Source: Ramlibacter humi (lineage in GTDB: Bacteria > Pseudomonadota > Gammaproteobacteria > Burkholderiales > Burkholderiaceae_C). Taken from it: a stretch of DNA of 64,000 nt. Below the pieces are notes generated by a model. The model worked only from the letters and a program-made list of their open reading frames with translations. It was not told the origin of the DNA and made no database searches. Numbering within the stretch: position 1 is the first letter of the stretch; each line of letters starts with the position of its first letter. Of the stretch, positions 56,139-64,000 are shown piece after piece. The position numbers were made by a program, and so were the translations under genes. The DNA is taken from NCBI RefSeq assembly GCF_004681975.1, contig NZ_SMLK01000002.1, positions 620,001 to 684,000 on the forward strand, read 5' to 3'.

Positions 56139-56948
56139 TTATTCGTCGAGCGCGCGGCGGACGCCGCGCAGGAAAGTGCCCACCTCGGCGGCCACGCGCT
56201 CGCGCGGCTGGGCTTCGGCGACCTGGATGACCTTGGTGCCGATGACCACCGCGTCGGCCACGCGGCCGATGGCCTTGGCCGTGGCTGCGTCGCGGATGCC
56301 GAAGCCCACGCCGACCGGGATCTTCACGTGCTCGCGGATGCGTGGCAGGGCTTGTTCCACCGCGGCCGTGTCCAGGTGGCCGGCGCCGGTGACGCCCTTG
56401 AGCGACACGTAGTAGACGTAGCCGCTGGCGATGCGCGCGACCTGGGCCATGCGCTTCGCGGTGGAAGTGGGTGCCAGCAGGAAGATGAGGTCCATGCCGG
56501 CCGCCTTCAGCTCGGCCGCGAACTGCTCGCACTCTTCCGGCGGGTAGTCGACGATGAGCACGCCGTCGACGCCCGCTTGCGATGCATCGCGCACGAAGGC
56601 GCCCTTGCCATGCGCCAGGTCGTAGCGCTCCACCGGGTTGGCATAGCCCATCAGCACGACGGGCGTGCGGCTGTCGCATTCGCGGAAGGTGCGCACCATG
56701 GCCAGCACCTGCGCCGTGCCGATGCCCAGCGCCAAGGCGCGTTCGCCGGCCTTCTGGATGACGGGGCCGTCGGCCATCGGGTCGGAGAAGGGCACGCCGA
56801 GTTCGATGACGTCGGAGCCCGCTTCCACCATGGCGTGCATCAGCTCGGGCGTGACGTCGGCGAAGGGGAAGCCGGCGGTGACGTAGGGGATGAGCGCCTT
56901 GCGCTTGTCCTGGGCCAGGCGGTTGAAGGTGTCGGCGATGCGTCCCAT
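56139..56948 (-). CDS. trpA: Tryptophan synthase alpha chain
   Basis: Cleaves indole-3-glycerol phosphate to indole, passed to TrpB through a tunnel. The 269-residue TIM barrel shows [20 protein letters not shown], the catalytic Glu in [20 protein letters not shown] (near residue 49), [13 protein letters not shown] and [13 protein letters not shown]. The start ATG at 56948 shares one base with the trpB stop, giving coupled translation of the two subunits. Confidence 0.97.
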   Translation of the reverse strand: MGRIADTFNRLAQDKRKALIPYVTAGFPFADVTPELMHAMVEAGSDVIELGVPFSDPMADGPVIQKAGERALALGIGTAQVLAMVRTFRECDSRTPVVLMGYANPVERYDLAHGKGAFVRDASQAGVDGVLIVDYPPEECEQFAAELKAAGMDLIFLLAPTSTAKRMAQVARIASGYVYYVSLKGVTGAGHLDTAAVEQALPRIREHVKIPVGVGFGIRDAATAKAIGRVADAVVIGTKVIQVAEAQPRERVAAEVGTFLRGVRRALDE

Positions 56949-58192
56949 CACTTGCCGCCTTTCAGCTTGAGGCCGCGCATGGACGGGCGGTCGTAGAAGT
57001 CGACGCCCGCGAGGTCGGCCACCGTGCCGATGTCCTTGTCGCCGCGGCCGGACAGGTTCACCAGGATGTGCTGGTCGGGCTTCATCGTCTTCGCGAGCTT
57101 CATCGCGTACGCGACCGCGTGGCTGGATTCCAGCGCGGGGATGATGCCCTCGGTGCGGCACAGGTAGTGGAAGGCTTCCAGCGCTTCGCCGTCGGTGATG
57201 CCGACGTATTCGGCGCGGCCGATGTCCTTCAGCCATGCGTGCTCGGGGCCCACGCCCGGATAGTCCAGGCCCGCGCTGACGCTGTGCGTCTCGGTGATCT
57301 GGCCGTTGGCGTCCTGCAGGATGTAGGTGCGGTTGCCGTGCAGCACGCCGGGGCTGCCTTTCTGCAGCGACGCGGAATGCTTGCCGGTGTCGAGCCCTTC
57401 ACCGGCCGCTTCCACGCCGATCAGGCGCGTCTTCTCTTGCGGGATGTAGGGATGGAAGATGCCCATCGCGTTGCTGCCGCCGCCCACGCAAGCGATCACC
57501 GCGTCGGGCTGGCGGCCGGCCATCTTCGGCATCTGCTCCAGGCACTCGTTGCCGATGACGCTCTGGAAGTCGCGCACCATCATCGGGTAGGGGTGCGGGC
57601 CGGCGACGGTGCCGATGATGTAGAACGTGTTCTCGACGTTGGTGACCCAGTCGCGCATGGCTTCGTTCAGCGCGTCCTTCAGCGTCCTGCTGCCGGATTC
57701 CACCGGCACCACGCGCGCGCCCAGCAGGTTCATGCGGTACACGTTGGGGCTCTGGCGCTTGACGTCCTCGCTGCCCATGTACACCACGCACTCCAGGCCG
57801 TAGCGCGCGCAGATGGTGGCGGTGGCCACGCCGTGCTGGCCGGCGCCGGTTTCGGCGATGACGCGCGGCTTGCCCATGCGGCGCGCCAGCATCGCCTGCC
57901 CGATCACGTTGTTGATCTTGTGCGCGCCGGTGTGGTTCAGGTCCTCGCGCTTCAGGTAGATCTGCGCGCCGCCCATCTCGCGGCTCATGCGCTGCGCGTG
58001 GTAGATGGGCGAGGGCCGGCCGACGAAGTGCGCCAGTTCGTAGCGGAATTCGGCCAGGAAGTCCGCGTCGTTCTGGTAGCGCGCGTAGGCTTCGCGCAGT
58101 TCTTCGATCGCGTGGGTCAGCGTTTCGCTGACGAAGCTGCCGCCGTACGGGCCGAAGTGGCCGGCGGCATCAGGTTGCTGATAGGAGGGCAT
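56948..58192 (-). CDS. trpB: Tryptophan synthase beta chain
   Basis: PLP enzyme that joins indole with serine to make tryptophan. The 414-residue protein has the PLP lysine in [20 protein letters not shown] (near residue 98), [20 protein letters not shown], and the phosphate-binding [12 protein letters not shown]. The start ATG at 58192 ([18 protein letters not shown]) matches the family; an in-frame extension to 58225 is possible but lies inside trpF. It overlaps trpF by 23 bases. Confidence 0.97.
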   Translation of the reverse strand: MPSYQQPDAAGHFGPYGGSFVSETLTHAIEELREAYARYQNDADFLAEFRYELAHFVGRPSPIYHAQRMSREMGGAQIYLKREDLNHTGAHKINNVIGQAMLARRMGKPRVIAETGAGQHGVATATICARYGLECVVYMGSEDVKRQSPNVYRMNLLGARVVPVESGSRTLKDALNEAMRDWVTNVENTFYIIGTVAGPHPYPMMVRDFQSVIGNECLEQMPKMAGRQPDAVIACVGGGSNAMGIFHPYIPQEKTRLIGVEAAGEGLDTGKHSASLQKGSPGVLHGNRTYILQDANGQITETHSVSAGLDYPGVGPEHAWLKDIGRAEYVGITDGEALEAFHYLCRTEGIIPALESSHAVAYAMKLAKTMKPDQHILVNLSGRGDKDIGTVADLAGVDFYDRPSMRGLKLKGGK

Positions 58193-58889
58193 TGGGGGAC
58201 CTTGCAAGAAGCGCGTCGGCGGCACGCACGGCCGCGACGAACCGATGGATCTTCTCCGGGTCCTTGACGCCTTTGGCGGCTTCGACCCCGGAACTCACAT
58301 CAACGGCCAGCGACTTGCATCGCGGCCGCACTTGCACGATGCCTTCGGTCACGTTTGCAGGCGTCAGTCCACCAGACAAGACGAGGTGAGCGTTGACGCT
58401 TGTTGGAAGCCGTGACCAATTGAATGCCTTGCCGCCACCGCCGTAGCCCTCGACGTGGGCGTCGAGGAGCAGGGCCCGGGCCTGTTCGTGGAGGTTGGCG
58501 AATTTTACCAAGTCGAAGGCTTGCGACTCGTCCAGCGGGATGCGCGCGGCGCGCATCCACGGGCGCGCGCCGGCCGCCTGCGCGCACTGCTCAGGCGTCT
58601 CGTCGCCATGGAATTGCAGCCAGGCGGCAGGGACCAGATCGCAGGCCGCGCGGATGCCTTCGCTGCTCTCGTTGACGAACAGCAGCACCGGCGAGACGAA
58701 GGGCGGCAGGCGACGGGCCAGCTCGGCCGCGCGCGTGGCGCTGACGAAGCGCGGGCTCTTGGGGTACAGCACGAAGCCGACCGCATCGGCGCCTGCCTCG
58801 ACCGCGGCGTCCACGTCCTGCTCGCGCGTCAGCCCGCAGATCTTGATCCGCGTGCGGTGGCTCATCGGGTTGCTGCTGGTGCCGCTCAT
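58170..58889 (-). CDS. trpF: Phosphoribosylanthranilate isomerase
   Basis: Amadori rearrangement step of tryptophan synthesis. The 239-residue barrel has the catalytic Cys in [33 protein letters not shown], the catalytic Asp region in [19 protein letters not shown] and [16 protein letters not shown]. The start at 58889 was chosen because its ATGA overlaps the truA stop; TTG 58898 and ATG 58865 are alternatives. It overlaps trpB by 23 bases at its end. Confidence 0.95.
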   Translation of the reverse strand: MSGTSSNPMSHRTRIKICGLTREQDVDAAVEAGADAVGFVLYPKSPRFVSATRAAELARRLPPFVSPVLLFVNESSEGIRAACDLVPAAWLQFHGDETPEQCAQAAGARPWMRAARIPLDESQAFDLVKFANLHEQARALLLDAHVEGYGGGGKAFNWSRLPTSVNAHLVLSGGLTPANVTEGIVQVRPRCKSLAVDVSSGVEAAKGVKDPEKIHRFVAAVRAADALLARSPNALLSAT

Positions 58890-59668
58890 GGCAGCCAATC
58901 ATAGGCAGGCGTGCGATCGGGCAAGCCCCAGTGGGTTTCGTACACCGGGCCGAGGAAGTACAGGCCGTCCGGCGAAAAGGTTCGGCCCGCGGCATCGCGG
59001 TCGCGCGCGGCCAGCACCTGGTCCATCCAGTCCGGCGATTGCAGCCCCTGGCCGACCTGCACGAGGCAATCCATGATGTTGCGGATCATGTGGTGCAGGA
59101 AGGCGTTGGCTTCGAACTCGAAGCGCCAGTAGGTGCCGCGGCGCGCGATGTCGATGCGGTTCATCGTCTTCACCGGCGACTTCGCCTGGCAACCCGAGGC
59201 GCGGAACGACGTGAAGTTGTGCTCGCCCAGCAGGCGCGCGGCGGCATCGCGCATCGCGTCGCCATCCAGCGGCCGGAACACCCAGCCCACGCGGCCGGCG
59301 TCGACGCTGGGGCGCACTGGCGATTCGAGGAGTACGTACGCGTAGCGGCGCGCGATGGCGCTGGCGCGCGAGTGGAACTCGTCCGGCACGGCCTGCGCCC
59401 ACTGCACCGCGATGTCGGGCGGCAGGAAGGTGTTGGTGCCGCGCACCCACGAAAACGGCTCGCGCTCGATCGCGGTGTCGAAATGCACGACCTGGTTGAG
59501 GCCATGCACGCCCGCATCGGTGCGGCCGGCGCAGATGGTGTTCACCGGCTGCGCGGCGAAACGGGAGAGGGCGGCTTCCAGCTGGTCCTGCACGGTGCGG
59601 CCCGAAGGCTGGCTTTGCCAGCCTTCGTAGCCTTGCCCGTTGTAGCTGATGCCGAGGGCCCACCTCAC
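58886..59668 (-). CDS. truA: tRNA pseudouridine38-40 synthase
   Basis: Makes pseudouridine in the anticodon stem-loop of many tRNAs. The 260-residue protein begins RWALGISYNGQGYEGWQSQP and has the catalytic Asp in CAGRTDAGVHGLNQVVHF (near residue 51), and the family segment FLHHMIRNIMDCLVQVGQG. The start is GTG at 59668, 25 bases after the fimV stop. The truA-trpF link next to fimV is common in Burkholderiales and Pseudomonas. Confidence 0.96.
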   Translation of the reverse strand: MRWALGISYNGQGYEGWQSQPSGRTVQDQLEAALSRFAAQPVNTICAGRTDAGVHGLNQVVHFDTAIEREPFSWVRGTNTFLPPDIAVQWAQAVPDEFHSRASAIARRYAYVLLESPVRPSVDAGRVGWVFRPLDGDAMRDAAARLLGEHNFTSFRASGCQAKSPVKTMNRIDIARRGTYWRFEFEANAFLHHMIRNIMDCLVQVGQGLQSPDWMDQVLAARDRDAAGRTFSPDGLYFLGPVYETHWGLPDRTPAYDWLP

Positions 59669-59693
59669 GGCCGGGCTCCTGGGGGACGCGGGA

Positions 59694-62600
59694 TCAGCCG
59701 ATCTCCGCGAGGAACTTCTGCGCCTTGCTCTTGAGGGCGCCGGACGCTTCGGCGATCACTTCCTGCGCCAGGCTGCGGGCGCCGTCGGCGTCGCCGATGG
59801 CGTTGAACTCCTGGGCCAGGGCCAGCTTGGTGGCGAGCGGGTCTTCACCGTCGCCGCTGCCCAGTTCCAGGCCGGCGGTGCTCATGCCGGAATCGCCGGT
59901 TTCCGCTGCTGCGGCGGCGGGCGCGGGCGCAGCGGAGCCGGGCAGGTCCAGCGACAGGCCGCCGAGGTCGAATTCCAGCATGCCGTCGGCGGCCGCCGCA
60001 GGCGCGGGCGCCGGAGCGGGCGGAGGCGAGTCGAGCTGGATGGGCTCGGTGCTGAAGTTCAGGCTGTTTTCATTCAGCGTGAGATCGGGCGCGTCCAGGC
60101 GCACCGGCTCGGGTTCGCCAGCCGACGCCTTGCCAGGATTGAAGTCCATGTCCAGCGATGCGGACGGCGCGGACGCGGCGGCCGGGAAGGCCAGCGTGGC
60201 GTTGGGGTCCTGCATGGCTGCCAGGCTGCCGGGCAGCAGGGTGGCGTCCGGGTCCATGCTGGCCGCGGCAGGGGCGTGGGCCGCGCCGGGCTCGTCGTCG
60301 CCAATGGAGAAGTCCAGGTCCAGGTCGACGTCCGAAGCGTCGTCCACGCTGGCGGGTTCGGGCGAATGCGAACGCACCGGCTGCGTGGCCATCGCGGCAG
60401 CCATCGCGCCACCGGCGGCGACTGCAGCAGGCGCGGCGGAGCCGGCCGAAGGCTGGCCGCCCGGCTGGTACATCGGGTTGGACGGGTCGAGCTCCAGGCC
60501 CAGTTCGCAGATATGCGCCCACTCGGGGCCTTCGCCATGCGTCAGCGAATAAGCCTCGCTGGCGAGCTGCTCGAAGCCCTTGGTGTCGCGGCGCTTGGCG
60601 TAGATCTCCAGCAGCTTGGTGTGGATGGCCACACGGCTGGGGTTGATGCGCAGCGCTTCCTTGAGGATTTCCTCGGCCTGCAGGTCGCGGCCGTAAGCCA
60701 GGTAAACGTCGGCTTCGGCAACGGGGTCAACGTCACCGGCCGCGTCCAGCTGGCTGGGCGAATAGACCATGGACGAGCCGGTGGGCGCCGCATCGGCGGT
60801 GTCCACGCGCTGGCCGCCGCTGGCGCCGAAGAACGAGTCGGGCTGCAGGCGGCTTTCAAGGAACGAGCTGTCCACCTGCGTGGCCTTGCGGCGCTGGCGA
60901 ACCTTCCAGATGCCCAGGCCGACCAGCAGCGCGAGCACACCGCCGGCGGCGGCGGGGATGATCGGGTTGTCGACCAATTGGTCGACCAGGCTGGGTTCCG
61001 GCGGCGGGGGCGGCGGAACGCTGGGGCGCTTGGGTTTCGCCGGAGCGGAAGCGGTGGCCGCGGCGATGGGTGCCGGGGCGGACGCGCCAGCGGACGGAGC
61101 GGAAGCACCGGCCGAAGGAACGGATGCGGCGGCTGCCACCGGTGTCGAAGCAGCGCTGGCGGCGGCAGGAGCCGAAGCGGGCGCTTGCGCGGCGGCAACC
61201 GCGGGCGCACTGGCCGGTGCGGCGGCCACGGGAGTGGAAGCAGCAGCGACGACGGCAGGGCGCGAAGCGGCGGTGGCGGCCGGCGTGGATGCCGGGGCGG
61301 CGGCCGCGGCCACCGGCACCGAGATGGCGGGCGTGGACGCGGGCCTGGCGGCAGTGGTGGCGGCAGCCGCGGGCGCCGAAGCGCCGGCCTTGGGCGCGCT
61401 GGCACTCCCCGCGGGCAGCGAGCCGTTGATCTTGTTCAGCTCGCTCAGGTTGCGATTGAGCTCGGCGACGCGCGTATTGGCGTCCTGCTTCTCGCGCGCG
61501 GAGGCGACCTGGTCGGCATTGGACTTGCCCTGCACCGCACCCTTGGACAGCTGCAACTTGTCTTGCGCGGACGCGGTGGGACGCTTGTCCTCGACCTGCG
61601 CCTGCACCTGGCCGCGCGACTCGCGGCCCGTGCCGCTGGCGGGCGCCGTGGGCACGCCACCTTCGGCGAGACGGCGGCGGAATTCGTTGAAGTCGCGGCT
61701 TTGCGCGACCAGCGTCTGCGTGGCTTCGGACGGCGTGACGGCCGAGGCTTGCTCGGCGGTCGGCACGTTCAGCACCGCGCCGGCGCGCAGCCGGTTGACG
61801 TTGCCGCCGGCGAACGCATCCGGGTTGGAGCGCAGCAGCGCGACCAGCATCTGGTCGAGCGAAATGGCTTCGGGCTTGTTGGCGGCCGCGATCTTGCCGG
61901 CGGTGTCACCCGCCTGGACCGTGACCTGCTTGCCGTCGCCGGCAGGCGCGGGAGCCGGCGAAGGAGCGGCTGCGCGCGGCGCCGCAGGAGCAGCTGCCGT
62001 GGCCGGAGCGCCGGCGCGAGGCGCGGCACCGCCACGCTGGCCGCGCGGGGGCACCGGCGTGCCCGTGACCGAGCTGGAAGGTGTCGGCGAGGTGGAAGGC
62101 GAAGCCTGTGCCTGCAGCGGCTGCTGCGGCTGGCGCATGGCCGGCGGGTCGAACAGCATCGTGAAGTCGCGCACGATGCGGCCCGAGGACCAGTTGGTTT
62201 CCAGGATGAGGTCGACGAACGGGTCGGTCACCGGCCTGTCGCTGGCCAGCCGCAGGAAGTAGCGGCCGTCGCCGCGGCGCTGCAGCGTGATGTTCACGCT
62301 CTGGAGCGCGGAGCTGTACTCCATGCCGGCAGCGCGGAAAGCGTCCGGCGCGGCGACGTTGGCGCGCAGGCTGGCCACCTCGTCGGCGGTGATCTCGGGC
62401 AGATCGACTTCCGCGCGCAGCGGTTCGCCCAGTGCGGAAAGCACCGTGACACGGCCGAGCGCCAAGGCTTGGGCCGGGGTGGAGGGAAGGCTCAGCAAGG
62501 CCGCAGCGGCCAGCGCTACCGCGGTGGCTTGCCACTGCCGTTTCGTCGTCCTTGTCGGGGTCCCCACTGCTCGGTCTACAGGCAGTTCAGTTGTCTTCAT
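59694..62600 (-). CDS. fimV: FimV/HubP-family polar protein
   Basis: Single-pass inner-membrane protein that organises the cell pole, type IV pili and chemotaxis in relatives. The 968-residue protein has a signal peptide (about 45 residues, ending ALA), the FimV N-terminal domain (LGRVTVLSALGEPLRAEVDL), a LysM-like peptidoglycan-binding region (VTVQAGDTAGKIAAANKPEA, about 205-265), a helical segment, long Ala/Pro/Ser low-complexity tracts, one membrane helix (IIPAAAGGVLALLVGLGIWK, about 550-570), an acidic cytoplasmic part with TPR-like repeats, and the conserved FimV C-terminal motif. The start ATG 62600 was preferred; TTG 62624 is an alternative. Confidence 0.92.
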   Translation of the reverse strand: MKTTELPVDRAVGTPTRTTKRQWQATAVALAAAALLSLPSTPAQALALGRVTVLSALGEPLRAEVDLPEITADEVASLRANVAAPDAFRAAGMEYSSALQSVNITLQRRGDGRYFLRLASDRPVTDPFVDLILETNWSSGRIVRDFTMLFDPPAMRQPQQPLQAQASPSTSPTPSSSVTGTPVPPRGQRGGAAPRAGAPATAAAPAAPRAAAPSPAPAPAGDGKQVTVQAGDTAGKIAAANKPEAISLDQMLVALLRSNPDAFAGGNVNRLRAGAVLNVPTAEQASAVTPSEATQTLVAQSRDFNEFRRRLAEGGVPTAPASGTGRESRGQVQAQVEDKRPTASAQDKLQLSKGAVQGKSNADQVASAREKQDANTRVAELNRNLSELNKINGSLPAGSASAPKAGASAPAAAATTAARPASTPAISVPVAAAAAPASTPAATAASRPAVVAAASTPVAAAPASAPAVAAAQAPASAPAAASAASTPVAAAASVPSAGASAPSAGASAPAPIAAATASAPAKPKRPSVPPPPPPEPSLVDQLVDNPIIPAAAGGVLALLVGLGIWKVRQRRKATQVDSSFLESRLQPDSFFGASGGQRVDTADAAPTGSSMVYSPSQLDAAGDVDPVAEADVYLAYGRDLQAEEILKEALRINPSRVAIHTKLLEIYAKRRDTKGFEQLASEAYSLTHGEGPEWAHICELGLELDPSNPMYQPGGQPSAGSAAPAAVAAGGAMAAAMATQPVRSHSPEPASVDDASDVDLDLDFSIGDDEPGAAHAPAAASMDPDATLLPGSLAAMQDPNATLAFPAAASAPSASLDMDFNPGKASAGEPEPVRLDAPDLTLNENSLNFSTEPIQLDSPPPAPAPAPAAAADGMLEFDLGGLSLDLPGSAAPAPAAAAAETGDSGMSTAGLELGSGDGEDPLATKLALAQEFNAIGDADGARSLAQEVIAEASGALKSKAQKFLAEIG

Positions 62601-62636
62601 GCGGGCATTCGCCTCGAGACGCAATTTGCTAAAAGG

Positions 62637-62665
62637 ACCATAACATCAATGTCTTAGGGTGACAA
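62637..62665 (-). promoter_or_regulatory. Candidate fimV promoter
   Basis: On the minus strand, TTGTCA (62665-62660) and TATGGT (62642-62637) are separated by exactly 17 bases, about 37 bases before the fimV ATG. This is the best sigma-70-like promoter seen in the window and would drive fimV-truA-trpFBA-accD. The rest of the 211-base asd-fimV gap shows no gene and no clear terminator. Confidence 0.55.
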
Positions 62666-62811
62666 GCTGAGACAAGGCTTAACGTATGACGCCGTTCTCG
62701 GGGGCCCTTGAAGCTGAGTCATCTTGTGGTCCCGCGACAACGAGGTGTAGCGGGGCGTTACAGCGGCTCGCGGGCTCGGCCGCAAGCGCACCGCAACTCA
62801 GGTGTCGGACG

Positions 62812-63966
62812 TCAAGCGTCGAGCAGGATGCGCAGCATGCGGCGGAGCGGCTCGGCCGCGCCCCACAGCAGCTGGTCGCCGATGGTGTACGCGCCAACAT
62901 ATTCCGGGCCCATCGCCATCTTGCGGACGCGGCCGACCGGGATGCCCAGCGTGCCGGTCACGGCCACGGGCGTCAGGTCCTTCATGGTGGCTTCGCGGGT
63001 GTTGGGCACCACACGCACCCACTCGTTGTCGGCGGCGATCATGGCTTCGAGGTCCGCCACCGGCACGTCCTTCTTCAGCTTGAAGGTCAGCGCCTGGCTG
63101 TGGCAGCGCATCGCGCCCACGCGCACGCAGAAGCCGTCCACCGGCACGGCCGGGGCGCTGAAGCCGGGACCCTGGCCCAGGATCTTGTTGGTCTCGGCGC
63201 CGGCCTTCCATTCCTCGCGCGACACGCCGCCGCCCAGGTCCTTGTCGATCCAGGGGATGAGCGAGCCGCCCAGCGGCACGCCGAAGTTCTCGGTCTCGGC
63301 GGCGGACATGGCCTGCTGGCGTGCCAGCACCTTGCGGTCGATTTCCAGGATGGCCGACTTCGGATCGTCCAGCAGCGCCTTCACTTCGCTGTTGAGCGTG
63401 CCGAACTGGGTGAGCAGCTCGCGCATGTGCTGCGCGCCGCCGCCGGAGGCGGCCTGGTAGGTCATGCTGCTCATCCACTCGACCAGGCCCGCCTTGTAGA
63501 GCGCGCCCACGCCCATCAGCATGCAGCTGACCGTGCAGTTGCCGCCGATCCAGTTGCGGCCGCCCTTGGCCAGCGCGTTCTTGATCACCGGCAGGTTGAC
63601 GGGGTCCAGGACGATGATCGCGTCGTCCTTCATGCGCAGGGTGGACGCGGCGTCGATCCAGTGGCCGTTCCAGCCCGCGGCGCGCAGCTTGGGGAACACC
63701 TCGGTGGTGTAGTCGCCGCCCTGCGCCGTGATGACGATGTCGCACTTCTTCAGCGCCTCGATGTCGAACGCGTCCTTCAGAGCGGACTCGTTCTTCGCCA
63801 TGGCGGGCGCCTTGCCGCCGGCGTTGGAGGTGGAGAAGAAGACCGGCTCGATCAGGCCGAAGTCGCCTTCGGCCTGCATGCGGTCCATCAGGACCGAGCC
63901 GACCATGCCGCGCCAGCCGACCAGGCCGACCAGCGGTTGTTGTGCCTTGGAGAGTGCCATCGTCAT
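62812..63966 (-). CDS. asd: Aspartate-semialdehyde dehydrogenase
   Basis: Reduces aspartyl phosphate to aspartate semialdehyde for lysine, diaminopimelate, methionine and threonine. The 384-residue protein is the Gram-negative (E. coli-like) form: [18 protein letters not shown] at the start, the catalytic Cys in [13 protein letters not shown] (near residue 138), [10 protein letters not shown] and the His in [13 protein letters not shown]. The start ATG at 63966 is used; ATG 63960 has better spacing to AAAGG. The usual upstream neighbour leuB would lie just outside the window. Confidence 0.96.
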   Translation of the reverse strand: MTMALSKAQQPLVGLVGWRGMVGSVLMDRMQAEGDFGLIEPVFFSTSNAGGKAPAMAKNESALKDAFDIEALKKCDIVITAQGGDYTTEVFPKLRAAGWNGHWIDAASTLRMKDDAIIVLDPVNLPVIKNALAKGGRNWIGGNCTVSCMLMGVGALYKAGLVEWMSSMTYQAASGGGAQHMRELLTQFGTLNSEVKALLDDPKSAILEIDRKVLARQQAMSAAETENFGVPLGGSLIPWIDKDLGGGVSREEWKAGAETNKILGQGPGFSAPAVPVDGFCVRVGAMRCHSQALTFKLKKDVPVADLEAMIAADNEWVRVVPNTREATMKDLTPVAVTGTLGIPVGRVRKMAMGPEYVGAYTIGDQLLWGAAEPLRRMLRILLDA

Positions 63967-64000
63967 ACGCCTTTCAGAAGAATCCTGGTTCCCCCGGCTC

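Noticed and set aside
59694-62600. Ala/Pro/Ser-rich tracts in fimV as a DNA repeat array
   Set aside because: The units are irregular at the DNA level and are ordinary FimV linker sequence; listed only within the gene.

Overview
This is a high-GC stretch (about 70% by eye) of a betaproteobacterial chromosome. Gene content, gene order and protein sequences fit Burkholderiales, most likely family Comamonadaceae (Ramlibacter/Variovorax-like); that placement is inferred from remembered family sequences and synteny, not from a search. Genes are densely packed, often with 1-4 base stop/start overlaps, and GTG and TTG starts are common. No rRNA, tRNA, CRISPR array, insertion sequence or prophage was seen.

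Layout. 1-5023: the start of ppc (runs off the left edge) diverging from a heme gene set, hemC-hemD-hemX-hemY. 5105-6651: a lipoprotein of lower GC and a DUF805 membrane protein. 6808-11277: rne (RNase E) and rluC diverge around a roughly 520-base structured region that looks like the rne 5' leader. 11249-14645: HAD phosphatase, Rieske protein, S49 peptidase, then an RsmI-like methyltransferase and a Maf protein on the other strand. 14672-20982: the fatty-acid cluster yceD-rpmF-plsX-fabH-fabD-fabG-acpP-fabF. 20999-25346: a small membrane protein, rpoE, rseA, rseB and mucD (envelope stress). 25347-25857: an intergenic region with two terminators, two DnaA-box-like sites and a candidate small RNA. 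25858-33727: lepA-lepB-DUF4845-rnc-era-recO-pdxJ-acpS-nagZ. 33724-36577: lysS-yegD on the minus strand.

36665-50357 is the main accessory region: a surface-glycan locus of eleven co-directional genes. It holds a MurJ-type flippase, a HpcH/HpaI-type aldolase homologue, a small phosphoglycosyl transferase, an asparagine-synthase-like amidotransferase, a glycosyltransferase-like protein, a FemAB-like acyltransferase, a methyltransferase, and a nonulosonic (sialic/legionaminic-type) acid module: CMP-sugar synthetase, NeuB-type synthase, NeuC-type hydrolysing epimerase, a DegT aminotransferase fused to an N-terminal CBS pair, and a membrane-anchored CapD/PglF-type 4,6-dehydratase. The dehydratase and aminotransferase would make a 4-amino-6-deoxy nucleotide sugar, the epimerase would release the 2-epimerised sugar, the synthase would condense it with phosphoenolpyruvate, the CMP-synthetase would activate it, and the transferase-type proteins and flippase would assemble and export the glycan.

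50365-51602 holds a LON-domain protein and a YggT protein. 51615-55134 holds a large SARP/STAND-type regulator diverging from an orphan 101-residue protein, sitting where folC often follows accD. 55236-63966 (minus strand) is asd, then fimV-truA-trpF-trpB-trpA-accD, a typical Burkholderiales order. Candidates most worth following up are the CBS-aminotransferase fusion and its glycan locus, the lepA-upstream region, the long rne leader, and the SARP/STAND plus orphan pair.
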